The notes under the pieces: model-generated | What the model saw: the letters and a program-made list of their open reading frames with translations, nothing else | What the model was told of the DNA's origin: nothing | Database searches by the model: none | Program-made: the position numbers and the translations under genes | Assembly: GCF_002285435.1 (NCBI RefSeq) | Contig: NZ_NSBT01000037.1 | Span: 248,001 to 312,000, forward strand | Direction of reading: 5' to 3' | DNA: 64,000 nucleotides | Origin: Actibacterium ureilyticum | Lineage (GTDB): Bacteria; Pseudomonadota; Alphaproteobacteria; Rhodobacterales; Rhodobacteraceae | In this document: positions 38,010 to 46,881 of the stretch, piece by piece | How positions within the stretch are numbered: the stretch's first letter is position 1 | How the letters are laid out: each line of letters begins with the position of its first letter

Positions 38010-38782
38010 CGCCCCTCGTAACGGGCCTTGCGCTTTTCCTGGAACGCCACCACGCCCTCGCGGAAATCGCGGGTGTCGCCGCATTTGCCCTGCATCCGGG
38101 CCTCGAGCGCGAGCTGCGCGTCGTAGCTGTTGTCGTGGCTGGCGCGCAGGGCCTCTTTCAGGTGGCGATAGGCCACGGTGGGGCCTTGCGCCAGATGCGC
38201 GGCCCGGGCGCGCCAGTGGCTATCGAAATCGGCGTCCGGCACGGCCTCCCAGATCATGCCCCATTGCGCGGCCTGCGTCGCGCTGACCGGCTCGGCGAAC
38301 AGCGACGCGGCCATGGCGCGGGCCATGCCCACCTGGCGCGGCAGCCAGTATGTGCCGCCCGCATCGGGGATCAGGCCGATCCGCGTGAACGCCTGCAGAA
38401 AGATCGCGCTTTCCGCCGCGATCACCACATCCGCCGCCAGCGCCAGGTTCGCCCCCGCCCCCGCCGCCGCGCCATTCACAGCGGCCACGGTCGGGATCGC
38501 ACAATCGTTCAGCTTGCGCAGCATGGGCGTGTATTCGTCGCGCAGGGTGCGTTCCAGATCCAGGCTGGCGGCCGAACTGTCCGAACCCAGATCCTGACCC
38601 GAGCAGAACGCCCGCCCTGCCCCGGTCAGCACCAGCGCGCGGGCGTGCCCCTCGGCCGTCTTGAAGCCGTGCAGGATCTCGGCTCGCATCTGGGCGTTCA
38701 GCGCGTTCATCACATCGGGCCGGTTCAGGGTCAGAACCGCCAGATCGTCCGTGATCTCAAGGGTGATCGTCTGATAGTCCAT
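38006..38782 (-). CDS. Enoyl-CoA hydratase/isomerase family protein (PaaG-like)
   Basis: This 258-residue crotonase-fold protein has the oxyanion-hole strands (AFCSGQDLGS and AVNGAAAGAGANLALAAD). Its best match by eye is PaaG-type isomerases, which work on ring-epoxide or 3-enoyl CoA esters: an Asp in IPDAGGTYWLPR occupies the position of the second catalytic Glu. No paa genes are in the window, so the pathway is open. Its stop shares CTAG with the Hint gene. The start is ATG at 38782. Confidence 0.9.
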   Translation of the reverse strand: MDYQTITLEITDDLAVLTLNRPDVMNALNAQMRAEILHGFKTAEGHARALVLTGAGRAFCSGQDLGSDSSAASLDLERTLRDEYTPMLRKLNDCAIPTVAAVNGAAAGAGANLALAADVVIAAESAIFLQAFTRIGLIPDAGGTYWLPRQVGMARAMAASLFAEPVSATQAAQWGMIWEAVPDADFDSHWRARAAHLAQGPTVAYRHLKEALRASHDNSYDAQLALEARMQGKCGDTRDFREGVVAFQEKRKARYEGR

Positions 38783-38855
38783 GCCCGCTCCTCGACCTTG
38801 CTGAACTGTTCGGTATGTTATGGGATCGGCGGGCGCGGAAAAGCAAGACGCGGGG

Positions 38856-39311
38856 TCACTGCCCCATGATTTCTTTCAGCCGCGCCTGTTCTTCCTCGGA
38901 CAGGGCCTGGGGCGTGGTCTGGGGCGCGTTGCGACGGCCCCGGATAAAGGCGATGCCGATCCCCAGCCCGATCACCAGAAACGCCGGCCCCGCCAGCCAC
39001 AGCAAAAGGTTGGCGCCATCCGCACGCGGGTTCAGCAGTACATATTCCCCATAGCGGTCGACGATATAGTCGATGGCGGCATCGTCGCTGTCGCCCGCCA
39101 CCAGCCGTTCGCGCAGCAAAAGCCGCAGGTCACGCGCCAGCTCGGCATTGGATTCGTCGATGCTTTCGTTGCGGCAGACCAGACAGCGCAGGCCCTTGGA
39201 CAGCTCGCGCGCGCGGGCTTCCAGCGCGGGGTCGTCCAGCACCTCGTTCGGCTCGACCGCCAGCGCGGGCGGCGCCAGCAGAAGGGTCAGGATCAGCAAC
39301 AATCGTTTCAT
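38856..39311 (-). CDS. ccmH: Cytochrome c-type biogenesis protein CcmH
   Basis: CcmH is the membrane-bound thiol protein that reduces apocytochrome c for haem ligation. The 151-residue protein has a signal peptide (about 1-18), the conserved LRCLVCRNES (C43 and C46) and a C-terminal membrane helix (about 105-125, LLLWLAGPAFLVIGLGIGIAF). It follows ccmF with a 3-bp gap, so both are cotranscribed. The thioredoxin CcmG is not adjacent here. Confidence 0.96.
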   Translation of the reverse strand: MKRLLLILTLLLAPPALAVEPNEVLDDPALEARARELSKGLRCLVCRNESIDESNAELARDLRLLLRERLVAGDSDDAAIDYIVDRYGEYVLLNPRADGANLLLWLAGPAFLVIGLGIGIAFIRGRRNAPQTTPQALSEEEQARLKEIMGQ

Positions 39312-39314
39312 GGT

Positions 39315-41291
39315 CTACTCCGCCGGGACCGCATCTGCCTTGGGCTGGCGCGCCGCCCCCGCGGCCATACGATAGCGCCGGTCCGACAGGCTGAGCAAGC
39401 CACCAAGCGCCATGATGATCGTGCCCGCCCAGATCCAGTTGGCAAAGGGCTTGATATAGGTCCGCACGGCCCAGCCGCCGTTTTCCTGCGGATCGCCGAT
39501 GACAAGATAGATGTCGCGCAGAAAGCCGTTATCGATCCCGGCTTCGGTCGTGGGCATGCCCGCCACGGGATAGATCCGCTTTTCGGGGTGCAGCTGCGCC
39601 ACTTGCCGATCACCGCGCCAGACGGTCATGGTGGCCATGGTCGACAGGTAATTCGGCCCGTTGACGCGATCGACCGCGTCCAGCTGGATGCCGTAGCCCG
39701 CGACCTCGAACCGTTCGCCGATATCGGCCACGCGAATATCCTCGACCTCCCACGCCAGCAGGCCCGCGATGCCGAAGATCGCGACGCCCAGCCCGGCATG
39801 GGCCACGGCCTTGCCCCAGTCGGCGCGCGGCAGGCGCATCAACCGGCCCAGGCGCGCCCCGATGGCACCCCGGCCCGACCGGATCCACAGATCCGTCGCC
39901 GCGCCCGCGACCAGCCAAGTGCCTAGGAACAGCCCCACCGGACCAAGCGCCGAGCGCCCGGTCTGCATCGCCCAGACCAGCGCCGCCAGCGACAGCGCCA
40001 GCGCGAACGGCACCCGCAGCTGTTTCAGCGCCCGGCCCAGCCGCGCGCGTTTCCACGGCAGGATCGCCCCCACCGGCAGGATCAGCGCCAGCACCACCAT
40101 GAAGGGCGTGAAGGCCATGTTGAAAAAGGGCGGCCCCACCGACAATTTGCGACCCAGAGCCAATTCAGCAACAAGCGGCCAGATTGTCCCGAAAAAGACG
40201 ACAATCGCCGCCACCGCCAGCAGGATGTTGTTGAACACCAGCGCGGATTCGCGGCTGACCATGCCAAAGACGCCCTTGGCCTGCATCACGCCCGCGCGGG
40301 CGGCAAAGAGCGTCAGCGCCCCCCCCATGAAGACCGCCAGAATCGCCAGGATAAACACCCCGCGTTCGGGATCGTTGGCAAAGGCATGCACCGATGTGAT
40401 GACGCCCGAGCGCACGATAAACGTCCCGATCAGCGAAAAGCCGAAGGCCATGATCGCCAGCAGGATGGTCCAGCTTTTCAAGGATTCGCGTTTTTCCACC
40501 ACGATGGCCGAGTGCAGCAGCGCGGCGGCGATCAGCCAGGGCATGAAGGACGCGTTTTCCACCGGATCCCAGAACCAGAAGCCGCCCCAGCCCAGCTCGT
40601 AATAGGCCCACCAGGACCCCAGCCCGATGCCTATGGACAAGAACAGCCAGGCCGCCAGCGTCCAGGGCCGCACCCAGCGGCCCCAGGCGGCGTCGACCCG
40701 CCCTTCGAGCAGCGCCGCGACGGCGAAGGAGAAACAGATCGAAAGCCCGACATAGCCCAGATACAGGAACGGCGGGTGAAAGGCCAAACCGGGATCCTGC
40801 AGCAGCGGGTTCAGGTCGCGCCCGTCAAAGGGCGGGATCTGCAACCGCTCGAACGGGTTCGAGGTGAACAGGATGAACGCCAGAAAGGCCACGGAAATCG
40901 ACGCCTGCACCCCCAGGACCCGCGCCCGCAGGCTGGGCGGCAGGTTGCCCCCGAACCACGCGGCCATCGCACCGAAAAGCGCCAGGATCAGCACCCACAG
41001 TAGCATCGAGCCTTCGTGATTCCCCCACACGCCCGAGATTTTATACAGCATCGGCTTGGCGGTATGCGAATTGGCCACCACCAGCCCGACCGAGAAATCC
41101 GAGGTCACGAACGCATAGGTCAGCGCAACGAAACTGTAGCACAGCAACAGAAATTGCAGCGACGCGGCGGGTTCGGCCACCGACATCCAGCCCGGCCAGC
41201 CCTTGTGGGCGCCAATCAGGGGAATCACCGTCTGCGCGATGGCAACGGCGAAGGCGAGGATCAGGGCAAAGTGGCCAAGTTCGACTATCAT
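39315..41291 (-). CDS. ccmF: Haem lyase CcmF
   Basis: CcmF is the large integral membrane subunit of the haem-apocytochrome c ligation complex. The 658-residue protein has many helices and the WWD domain (GSWWAYYELGWGGFWFWDPVEN) that holds haem, plus the conserved MLYKISGVWGNHEGSMLLWV block. I chose ATG at 41291 (MIVELGHFAL), the family start; upstream in-frame sequence is unrelated. It lies between the lysis cassette and ccmH. Confidence 0.96.
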   Translation of the reverse strand: MIVELGHFALILAFAVAIAQTVIPLIGAHKGWPGWMSVAEPAASLQFLLLCYSFVALTYAFVTSDFSVGLVVANSHTAKPMLYKISGVWGNHEGSMLLWVLILALFGAMAAWFGGNLPPSLRARVLGVQASISVAFLAFILFTSNPFERLQIPPFDGRDLNPLLQDPGLAFHPPFLYLGYVGLSICFSFAVAALLEGRVDAAWGRWVRPWTLAAWLFLSIGIGLGSWWAYYELGWGGFWFWDPVENASFMPWLIAAALLHSAIVVEKRESLKSWTILLAIMAFGFSLIGTFIVRSGVITSVHAFANDPERGVFILAILAVFMGGALTLFAARAGVMQAKGVFGMVSRESALVFNNILLAVAAIVVFFGTIWPLVAELALGRKLSVGPPFFNMAFTPFMVVLALILPVGAILPWKRARLGRALKQLRVPFALALSLAALVWAMQTGRSALGPVGLFLGTWLVAGAATDLWIRSGRGAIGARLGRLMRLPRADWGKAVAHAGLGVAIFGIAGLLAWEVEDIRVADIGERFEVAGYGIQLDAVDRVNGPNYLSTMATMTVWRGDRQVAQLHPEKRIYPVAGMPTTEAGIDNGFLRDIYLVIGDPQENGGWAVRTYIKPFANWIWAGTIIMALGGLLSLSDRRYRMAAGAARQPKADAVPAE

Positions 41292-41377
41292 GGCGCCGAT
41301 ATTAGGGCGATTGCAGGCCAAGGCCAATGGCCAAAGCCTGCGCCACGGCGCCACGGGGGGGCACATTCGCGCGCGGC

Positions 41378-41557
41378 TCAGGTGCCCAGCCCCAGCATGG
41401 TAAAGGCCGCGCCGGAACTCAGCACCGCCAGCGCCAGCCAATCGGCCTGGCGCCGGGTCAGCCGGCGCGCCCCGGCCAGTTCGAACTGGTGCAGCGACGT
41501 GGCCATGCCCAGCAGCGCCGCCAACGCCGCCAGATGGGCCAGAACGGCGGGGCTCAT
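41378..41557 (-). CDS. Small two-helix membrane protein in the lysis cassette
   Basis: The 59-residue product has two hydrophobic segments (VLAHLAALAALLGMA and WLALAVLSSGAAFTMLGLG) separated by a short Arg-rich loop. It starts with ATGA overlapping the holin stop, so translation is coupled. I do not recognise a family. Position suggests a lysis accessory (for example a regulator of the holin), but this is inference. Confidence 0.7.
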   Translation of the reverse strand: MSPAVLAHLAALAALLGMATSLHQFELAGARRLTRRQADWLALAVLSSGAAFTMLGLGT

Positions 41558-42087
41558 TTCGCGGCCCTCCAATCGTCCAGCGCGGGGTTGGGGCCGGACA
41601 AAAGCCGGTCCTGCGCGCCGGTTTCCAGCGCCTGAAGCGCGCGGATATTGCCCGTCACCTGCGGCGCGCGCGCCATGGTATCGGCGATGGATTGCTGAAA
41701 CGCCTGGCCCTTGGCCTGATGCCGCGCGCCGAAATAGAAGCTGATGATCGCGCCCAGCAGCCACCAGAGCGGTTCGGGCACCAGCGCGATGCCCTGCATC
41801 CGGGCGGCAAACCAGATCGGATCGACCATCGCCGCGATGAACAGCCCCAGCGTTCCCAGCGCCAGCATCGGGCGCGGCAGCCGGTTCAGCCCGTCGATCA
41901 TCCGGTCGAACAGCCCCGGCCGGGGGCCAGCGAATTCGGCCGCGAACTGGTCCAGCACCGCGCCGCGCAGCGCCGCATCGCGGTCGGCCCCGGCCTCGGC
42001 GTTTTCGCGAAAGACCTCGGCCGTTTCGCGCACCACGTTCCGCCCGGTGCCGAACAGCAGCGTGGCAAGCCCCCCGATCAGCCCCAT
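41554..42087 (-). CDS. Holin of the gene-transfer-agent type (3TM)
   Basis: This 177-residue protein matches the three-helix holin family linked to gene-transfer-agent release: an N-terminal hydrophobic stretch (1-13), a charged middle, and two helices (about 72-96, 104-121). Holins make inner-membrane holes so the endolysin reaches peptidoglycan. It overlaps the endolysin gene by 10 bp and the small membrane protein gene by 4 bp. In Rhodobacter capsulatus the holin and endolysin genes lie outside the GTA cluster and serve particle release; no GTA structural genes are in this window. Confidence 0.85.
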   Translation of the reverse strand: MGLIGGLATLLFGTGRNVVRETAEVFRENAEAGADRDAALRGAVLDQFAAEFAGPRPGLFDRMIDGLNRLPRPMLALGTLGLFIAAMVDPIWFAARMQGIALVPEPLWWLLGAIISFYFGARHQAKGQAFQQSIADTMARAPQVTGNIRALQALETGAQDRLLSGPNPALDDWRAAK

Positions 42088-42689
42088 GACGCCACCCGTG
42101 CCGCATGTTCCGCCGCGCTGAGGTGAAAGCGGGCCGAAATGAACTCCTCGGCCCGAGTGATCCAGCCGCCCTTGCCGCCATCGCGTTTGCGGGCGTATTT
42201 GCGGCTGGCCGGGCGGCGGTCCGCCAGGGCGTAATAGTAATTGCGCCGCGCAATGCCATAGGCATCGGCGATATGGTCGCGCGCCAGATCGGTCGCGGCC
42301 TGTGTCGCGGCGATGGTCTGCGGGCCGATCACCCCGTCGACCGTCACCCCCTGCCCCATATCGACCAGCAGCCGTTGCAGGATGCGCACCGCATTGGCGC
42401 CCGCATTCACATACATGTCGAACACGCTGGCCTGCAGCACCTGCGGCAGCGCGTCGATGCGCGGCTTGCGGAAATAGTGATCGATGAAGATCTCGACCGC
42501 CTGCGCCCGGCTCAGGCGGCGCACATCGGCGGTCGTCACCCGGCCATCCCCGGTCAGGTCCAGCCCCAGCCGTTTCATGGTGTGGATGGTAACACCGTAT
42601 TTCGTCGCCCCGCCCGGATCGTCGGGGTCGTTTACAAAGCCACCCTCGCGGGTGACGATCTGTGTGGCAATGTCGTGTATATCTGGCAT
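42078..42689 (-). CDS. Glycoside hydrolase 108 endolysin (GTA lysis type)
   Basis: This 203-residue muramidase-type endolysin has the GH108 catalytic Glu15 in REGGFVNDPDDPGGATKYGVT (block at 14-34) and a C-terminal peptidoglycan-binding PG_3-like domain (about 95-185). It hydrolyses peptidoglycan once holin opens the membrane; it has no signal peptide. It is the first gene of the three-gene unit, 66 bp after the ccmE stop. That gap holds TTAA-N8-TTAG, a weak near-match to the CtrA site TTAA-N7-TTAA. Confidence 0.9.
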   Translation of the reverse strand: MPDIHDIATQIVTREGGFVNDPDDPGGATKYGVTIHTMKRLGLDLTGDGRVTTADVRRLSRAQAVEIFIDHYFRKPRIDALPQVLQASVFDMYVNAGANAVRILQRLLVDMGQGVTVDGVIGPQTIAATQAATDLARDHIADAYGIARRNYYYALADRRPASRKYARKRDGGKGGWITRAEEFISARFHLSAAEHAARVASWG

Positions 42690-42755
42690 GGTTTTCCCCA
42701 GCCGCCCATCAGTGGGCGCAGGGGGAATTCCACGCAGATTTGGTTAAGAACGGGC

Positions 42756-43202
42756 TTAGCTACCGCTCGGTTCCTGATAGATGCCCTGCTCCTTCAGCGC
42801 GTCCACGACCTCTTTCGGCATATAGCTTTCGTCATGTTTGGCCAGGATTTCCGAGGCTTCGAACGTGCCGTTCACATAGCGCCCGGTGCCGATCATGCCC
42901 TGGTTTTCCTCGAACAGGTCGGGCAGCACGCCGGTAAAGGCCACGGGAATGCTGGCCCCGCCATCGGTCACGCGAAAGGTCACGGTTTCGCCCTGTCCGC
43001 GCAGCAGCGTGCCTTCCTCGACCAGACCGCCGATGCGAAACACCTCGTTCGGGGCGGGCGGTTCCTCGGCCACCTGGCTGGGCGAGCGGAAGAAGTTGAT
43101 GCCGTCGCGCATAGCATAGCCGATCAGCGCGGTCGACACCGCCAGCGCGACAAAAGCCACGATGATGATCTGGATCCGACGTTGTTTCTTCAGGCCCCGC
43201 AT
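42756..43202 (-). CDS. ccmE: Haem chaperone CcmE
   Basis: CcmE carries haem covalently in the periplasm and delivers it to CcmF/CcmH. The 148-residue protein has an N-terminal membrane helix (about 10-30), an OB-fold and the haem-binding His123 in AKHDESYMP, with Tyr127. It is normally next to ccmF; here the three lysis genes lie between them on the same strand. Confidence 0.96.
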   Translation of the reverse strand: MRGLKKQRRIQIIIVAFVALAVSTALIGYAMRDGINFFRSPSQVAEEPPAPNEVFRIGGLVEEGTLLRGQGETVTFRVTDGGASIPVAFTGVLPDLFEENQGMIGTGRYVNGTFEASEILAKHDESYMPKEVVDALKEQGIYQEPSGS

Positions 43203-43284
43203 GGCTGCCTCCTCCTGGGTCGCTTGGCGGACTTTAGCGCATTCCGGAACGCGGTGCCATCGGCCCGGCGCAAATGCCGCAGGG

Positions 43285-44313
43285 TCATGGATAGACCGGC
43301 GCCAGCATCAGCCCCGCGCCCTCGTCCAGCCCCAGCATCAGGTTGGCGTTCTGCACCGCCTGGCCGGACGAGCCCTTGGTCAGGTTGTCCAGCGCCGCCA
43401 CCACGATGGCCCGCCCCGCGATCCGGTCGCCCGTGACGCCGACATGACAGAAATTCGAGCCGCGCACATGTTTCGACGCGGGCAGCTCGCCAAACGGCAG
43501 CACCTGCAGGAACGGCTCGGCCGCATAGGCGTTTTTCAGCGTTTCGTGAATGGTTTGTGCGTCGCCCCTGACATAGACCGTCGCCAGGATGCCGCGGTTT
43601 GCGGGCAGCAGATGCGGCGTGAACTGTACCTGCACGGGCCGCCCGGCATGGGCCGAAAACTCCTGGTCGAACTCGCCCAGATGCCGGTGCGTGCCGCCCG
43701 CGGCATAGGCATGATACCCCTCGCTCAGCTCCGCATGCAGCAGGTTTTCCCGCAACGCCCGGCCCGAACCCGACACGGCGGCCTTCAGGTCGATCACGAT
43801 CTCGTCAAGGTCGATCACCCCCGCCCGCACCAGCGGCACCAGCGCATATTGCCCCGTGGCCGCGTTGCAGCCGGTTCCGGCGACGAAATGCGCGGCGCGG
43901 ATGTCGTCGCGGTAGAACTCGGTCAGGCCATAGACGAATTCGCGCTGCAGATCGGGCGCGTCATGCGGCTTGCCATACCATTTTCCGTATGCCGCCGGAT
44001 CGCGCAGCCGGAAATCGGCGGACAGATCGACCACCTTGGTGTTGCGCGGCAGATGCGGGATGACCTGTTGGCTGGTGACATGCGGCAGGGCGCAAAAGGT
44101 CAGGTCGATCCCCGAAAAATCCACCGCGTCGATCTTTTGCAGCACCGGCAGGTCCAGGTGCCGCAGATGCGGAAAGACCTGCGCCATAGCCTGACCGGCC
44201 TTGCGGTCGGCCGACAGGGCGGCGATTTCCATGCCGGGATGGGTGGCGATCAGGCGGACAAGCTCGGCCCCGGTATAGCCCGACGCCCCCAGAATCGCGA
44301 TGCGATGTGCCAT
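43285..44313 (-). CDS. argC: N-acetyl-gamma-glutamyl-phosphate reductase
   Basis: ArgC reduces N-acetylglutamyl phosphate in arginine synthesis. The 342-residue protein has the nucleotide-binding [13 protein letters not shown] start and active-site Cys149 in [13 protein letters not shown]. It belongs to the long ArgC type. No other arginine genes adjoin; ccmE lies 82 bp downstream on the same strand. Confidence 0.96.
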   Translation of the reverse strand: MAHRIAILGASGYTGAELVRLIATHPGMEIAALSADRKAGQAMAQVFPHLRHLDLPVLQKIDAVDFSGIDLTFCALPHVTSQQVIPHLPRNTKVVDLSADFRLRDPAAYGKWYGKPHDAPDLQREFVYGLTEFYRDDIRAAHFVAGTGCNAATGQYALVPLVRAGVIDLDEIVIDLKAAVSGSGRALRENLLHAELSEGYHAYAAGGTHRHLGEFDQEFSAHAGRPVQVQFTPHLLPANRGILATVYVRGDAQTIHETLKNAYAAEPFLQVLPFGELPASKHVRGSNFCHVGVTGDRIAGRAIVVAALDNLTKGSSGQAVQNANLMLGLDEGAGLMLAPVYP

Positions 44314-44335
44314 ACGGCCCCCAATCCATGCTGCG

Positions 44336-44355
44336 GGCCCGGGATTGCCCGGGCC
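44336..44355. other. Perfect GC hairpin upstream of argC
   Basis: GGCCCGGG-ATTG-CCCGGGCC is a perfect 8-bp stem with a 4-nt loop, 23 bp upstream of argC. It has no T run on either side. It may separate the VPLPA gene message from argC or act in the argC leader. Confidence 0.4.
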
Positions 44356-44382
44356 ACGGTCACAAATATCGGGCCGATGCGA

Positions 44383-44973
44383 TCAGCGCTTGCGGCGCGC
44401 GGCGAACAGGCCCGCTGCGGCAAGGACGCTGCCCAGAAGCAGCCCACCGGCCGGCAAGGGAACCGGCGACGGCGGGTTGGTGCCAGAGCTGACGCTAGCA
44501 GGCAGGCCGATGCCATACGAGATATCGCTGCCATAGGTGAAATAGAGACCCAGGTAAAGATCGCCGACAAAGCTGTCGGGCAGCGACAGGTCGACGCTGG
44601 CGGTTTCGGCGCCATAGCCCAGGTGGAACGTGCCCGCGGTCAGACCGTCCCAGGCATAATCGAACGGCGTCAGGCTATAAAGGATCGAGCCCCCCGCCGA
44701 ATAGGAATAGCCGATGCCCGCAGGCGCGGCGAAATTGAAGCTGAGCGTCTGCGCGCCGGTGTCCAGCCCGCTGAAGGCGAACAGGTCGAACGCCCCGCTG
44801 GCGCCGGTGCCGGTCACGGTGCTGACGCCGCTGTCGATGACGGTGGGCGTCATGAAATTGCTGCTGAATTCGCCACCGGCGATATCGGCCTCGCTGACCG
44901 TTGCGGCCTGAACCGCCCCCGCCAGGGCCATGCCGGCAACCAGACCGGCGAACACCTTCCCAAAACCAAACAT
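44383..44973 (-). CDS. VPLPA-CTERM type surface protein
   Basis: This 196-residue exported protein begins with a signal peptide (GKVFAGLVAGMALAGAVQA) and ends with VPLPAGGLLLGSVLAAAG followed by FAARRKR. That is the VPLPA-CTERM sorting signal: a VPLPAG motif, a membrane helix and a basic tail, thought to be cut by a dedicated exosortase. The middle is a beta-rich, Gly/Ser/Thr-rich domain of unknown role. GGAGAG lies 8 nt before the ATG. No exosortase gene is in the window. Confidence 0.88.
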   Translation of the reverse strand: MFGFGKVFAGLVAGMALAGAVQAATVSEADIAGGEFSSNFMTPTVIDSGVSTVTGTGASGAFDLFAFSGLDTGAQTLSFNFAAPAGIGYSYSAGGSILYSLTPFDYAWDGLTAGTFHLGYGAETASVDLSLPDSFVGDLYLGLYFTYGSDISYGIGLPASVSSGTNPPSPVPLPAGGLLLGSVLAAAGLFAARRKR

Positions 44974-45036
44974 GCGTTCACTCTCCACACAGGAACCCTC
45001 TTGCCGCGTTATATGGCGATCAAACGGGGCGGAAAC

Positions 45037-45085
45037 AGGGCCGCAATTGTGACGCGACGCCGCGTCACTTGCCTTAATTGGCCCT
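45037..45085 (-). terminator. Nested palindrome, probable terminator of the acyltransferase-murI unit
   Basis: GTGACGCG-ACGC-CGCGTCAC is a perfect 8-bp stem (45049-45068). It is nested inside AATT/AATT and AGGGCC/GGCCCT arms. The structure overlaps the murI stop codon and ends in only a short T run. A terminator or 3' stabiliser is the best reading. Confidence 0.5.
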
Positions 45086-45897
45086 CAGGCGGCGTGAAAG
45101 TCGATCCGGCGCTTCAGGAATTGGGTGGCCTTGTTCGACACGGTCGACGGATCGCCCGTGGTCAGGTTCATCGACACCTTGCCCGGCCCCACCATTTCGG
45201 GGTGGCGGTCCAGGTAATCGGCCAGGCTGTCGGCGACCAGATCGGCCTGGGAATAGACCGTCACATCCGCCCCCAGCGCATCCTGAAAGATGTTTTGCAT
45301 CAACGGGTAATGGGTGCAGCCCAGGATCGCGGCCTCGGGGTGCGGCATCCGGCGTTTCAGCGCCTCGACATGGGACCGGACCAGCGCCTCGGCCAGGATC
45401 TCGTCGCCCTGCTCGATCGCGTCGACGACCCCGCCGCAGGGCTGTGCCTCGACATCCACCCCGACCGCACGGAACGCCAGTTCGCGCTGGAACGCGCGGC
45501 TGGAGACCGTGGCGGGCGTGGCGAACAGCGCCACATGCTTGACCGCAACCTCGCGCGGGGGGGAATTGTCGCCCCAGTTGCGTTCGGTCAGCGCCTCGAT
45601 CAGCGGGACGAAGACGCCCAGCACGCGCTTGTCCTCGGGCAGCCAGCTTTCCTGCATCCGCCGCAGCGCCGCCGCGCTGGCCGTGTTGCAGGCCAGGATC
45701 ACCAGATCGCAGCCCGCCGCCCACAGCCGTTCGACCCCCGCCGTGGTCAGGTCGAAAATGTCATCGGCATCGCGCACGCCATAGGGCGTATGCGCGTTGT
45801 CACCGAAATAGACGAACGGAACATCGGGCAACCGCTTGGTCACCGCATCCCAGACGGTCAAGCCGCCCAGACCGGAATCGAATATGCCAACGGCCAT
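45085..45897 (-). CDS. murI: Glutamate racemase
   Basis: MurI makes D-glutamate for peptidoglycan. The 270-residue protein has the two catalytic cysteines C70 (ILACNTASA) and C194 (LGCTHYPL), and the N-terminal [10 protein letters not shown] motif. Its ATG overlaps the stop of the upstream acyltransferase by one base (TAATG), so translation is coupled. A large palindrome follows the stop. Confidence 0.97.
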   Translation of the reverse strand: MAVGIFDSGLGGLTVWDAVTKRLPDVPFVYFGDNAHTPYGVRDADDIFDLTTAGVERLWAAGCDLVILACNTASAAALRRMQESWLPEDKRVLGVFVPLIEALTERNWGDNSPPREVAVKHVALFATPATVSSRAFQRELAFRAVGVDVEAQPCGGVVDAIEQGDEILAEALVRSHVEALKRRMPHPEAAILGCTHYPLMQNIFQDALGADVTVYSQADLVADSLADYLDRHPEMVGPGKVSMNLTTGDPSTVSNKATQFLKRRIDFHAA

Positions 45898-46772
45898 TAT
45901 GCTTTGTGCTTCTCTTCGAATTCGAAGCCGTAATCATACGACTTCATCGGGGTTGGGGACAGGTCATAAGTCGACCGGCGCAGGAAATCCATCATTGCTT
46001 TGGGGTTGCCCGCATGGGCGTCCAGCCGCTCCTGCGGGATCGGGTCGCCCACGACCACGCGGACGGGTTCGTCCACGCGGGCCTTGAATTCCTTGATCAG
46101 CAGCGCCAGCCGCAGGGTCGAATGCACATGGCTGACCAGCTGGAACAGCCGCGAATTGTGCCCGTCGAAATAAAGCGGCACCACGGTGGCTTGCGATTTC
46201 GCGACCATCCGCGCGGTGAAGCTGCGCCAGCCGGGGTCCATCGGCGGCGCGAACGGCGTCAGCGCGGTCGACACGGTGCCGCCGGGAAAGATCCCCACCG
46301 CCCCGCCCCGGCCCAGATAGTCCAGCGCCGTCTTGCGGGTTTCGATATTCACCCGCTGCGCCTCGCGCGTTTCATCGAAACTGATCGGCAGGATGATGCG
46401 GTCCAGTTCCTCGGCCTTGCGGAAAACCTGATGCGCCATGATGCGGAAATCGCCGCGCACGCAGCTCAGGATATGACCCATCATCAACCCGTCGAGGATG
46501 CCATAGGGGTGGTTCGCGATCAGGATCAGCGGCCCGTTGGCGGGGATGTTCGACAGGTTGCCGCCAACGATGTCCAGGCTCAGCCCATAGCGTTCGACCA
46601 TCACCTGCCAGAAATCGCGGCCCGCGGCCACCTCGTCCTCATAGCCCGCCGCGCGGCGGATCAGCCGCAGCCGCCCGGTGGCGTTTTCCAGCACCCGGAT
46701 CAGCGCGCGCCCGCCCTTGGTCTGTGCCGAATGCGCATAGCTGATCTCTCTGGTGGCGTGATGCGATCCCAT
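45897..46772 (-). CDS. Lysophospholipid acyltransferase family protein
   Basis: This 291-residue enzyme of the PlsC/LPLAT superfamily has the acyltransferase motif NHPYGILDG (87-95) and the acceptor motif GIFPGGT. The subfamily resembles OlsB-like or hemolysin-type acyltransferases that work on phospholipids or ornithine lipids. I chose ATG at 46772 with AGGG upstream; an in-frame start at 46856 adds an unlikely Arg/Cys-rich tail. It is coupled to murI. Confidence 0.86.
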   Translation of the reverse strand: MGSHHATREISYAHSAQTKGGRALIRVLENATGRLRLIRRAAGYEDEVAAGRDFWQVMVERYGLSLDIVGGNLSNIPANGPLILIANHPYGILDGLMMGHILSCVRGDFRIMAHQVFRKAEELDRIILPISFDETREAQRVNIETRKTALDYLGRGGAVGIFPGGTVSTALTPFAPPMDPGWRSFTARMVAKSQATVVPLYFDGHNSRLFQLVSHVHSTLRLALLIKEFKARVDEPVRVVVGDPIPQERLDAHAGNPKAMMDFLRRSTYDLSPTPMKSYDYGFEFEEKHKA

Positions 46773-46881
46773 CCGCTTTGCCCTTGCTGACCTTTCGGTT
46801 CTGCGGTGTCGCATAGCCTGTCCGCACCGCATTGCACAGAAAATATGACACGCCAATCACAGGAACGTAACACCCCGCCCC

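Noticed and set aside
42690-42755. CtrA site before the endolysin gene
   Set aside because: The second half-site is TTAG and the spacing is 8, not 7, so it is only a weak near-match; mentioned but not called.
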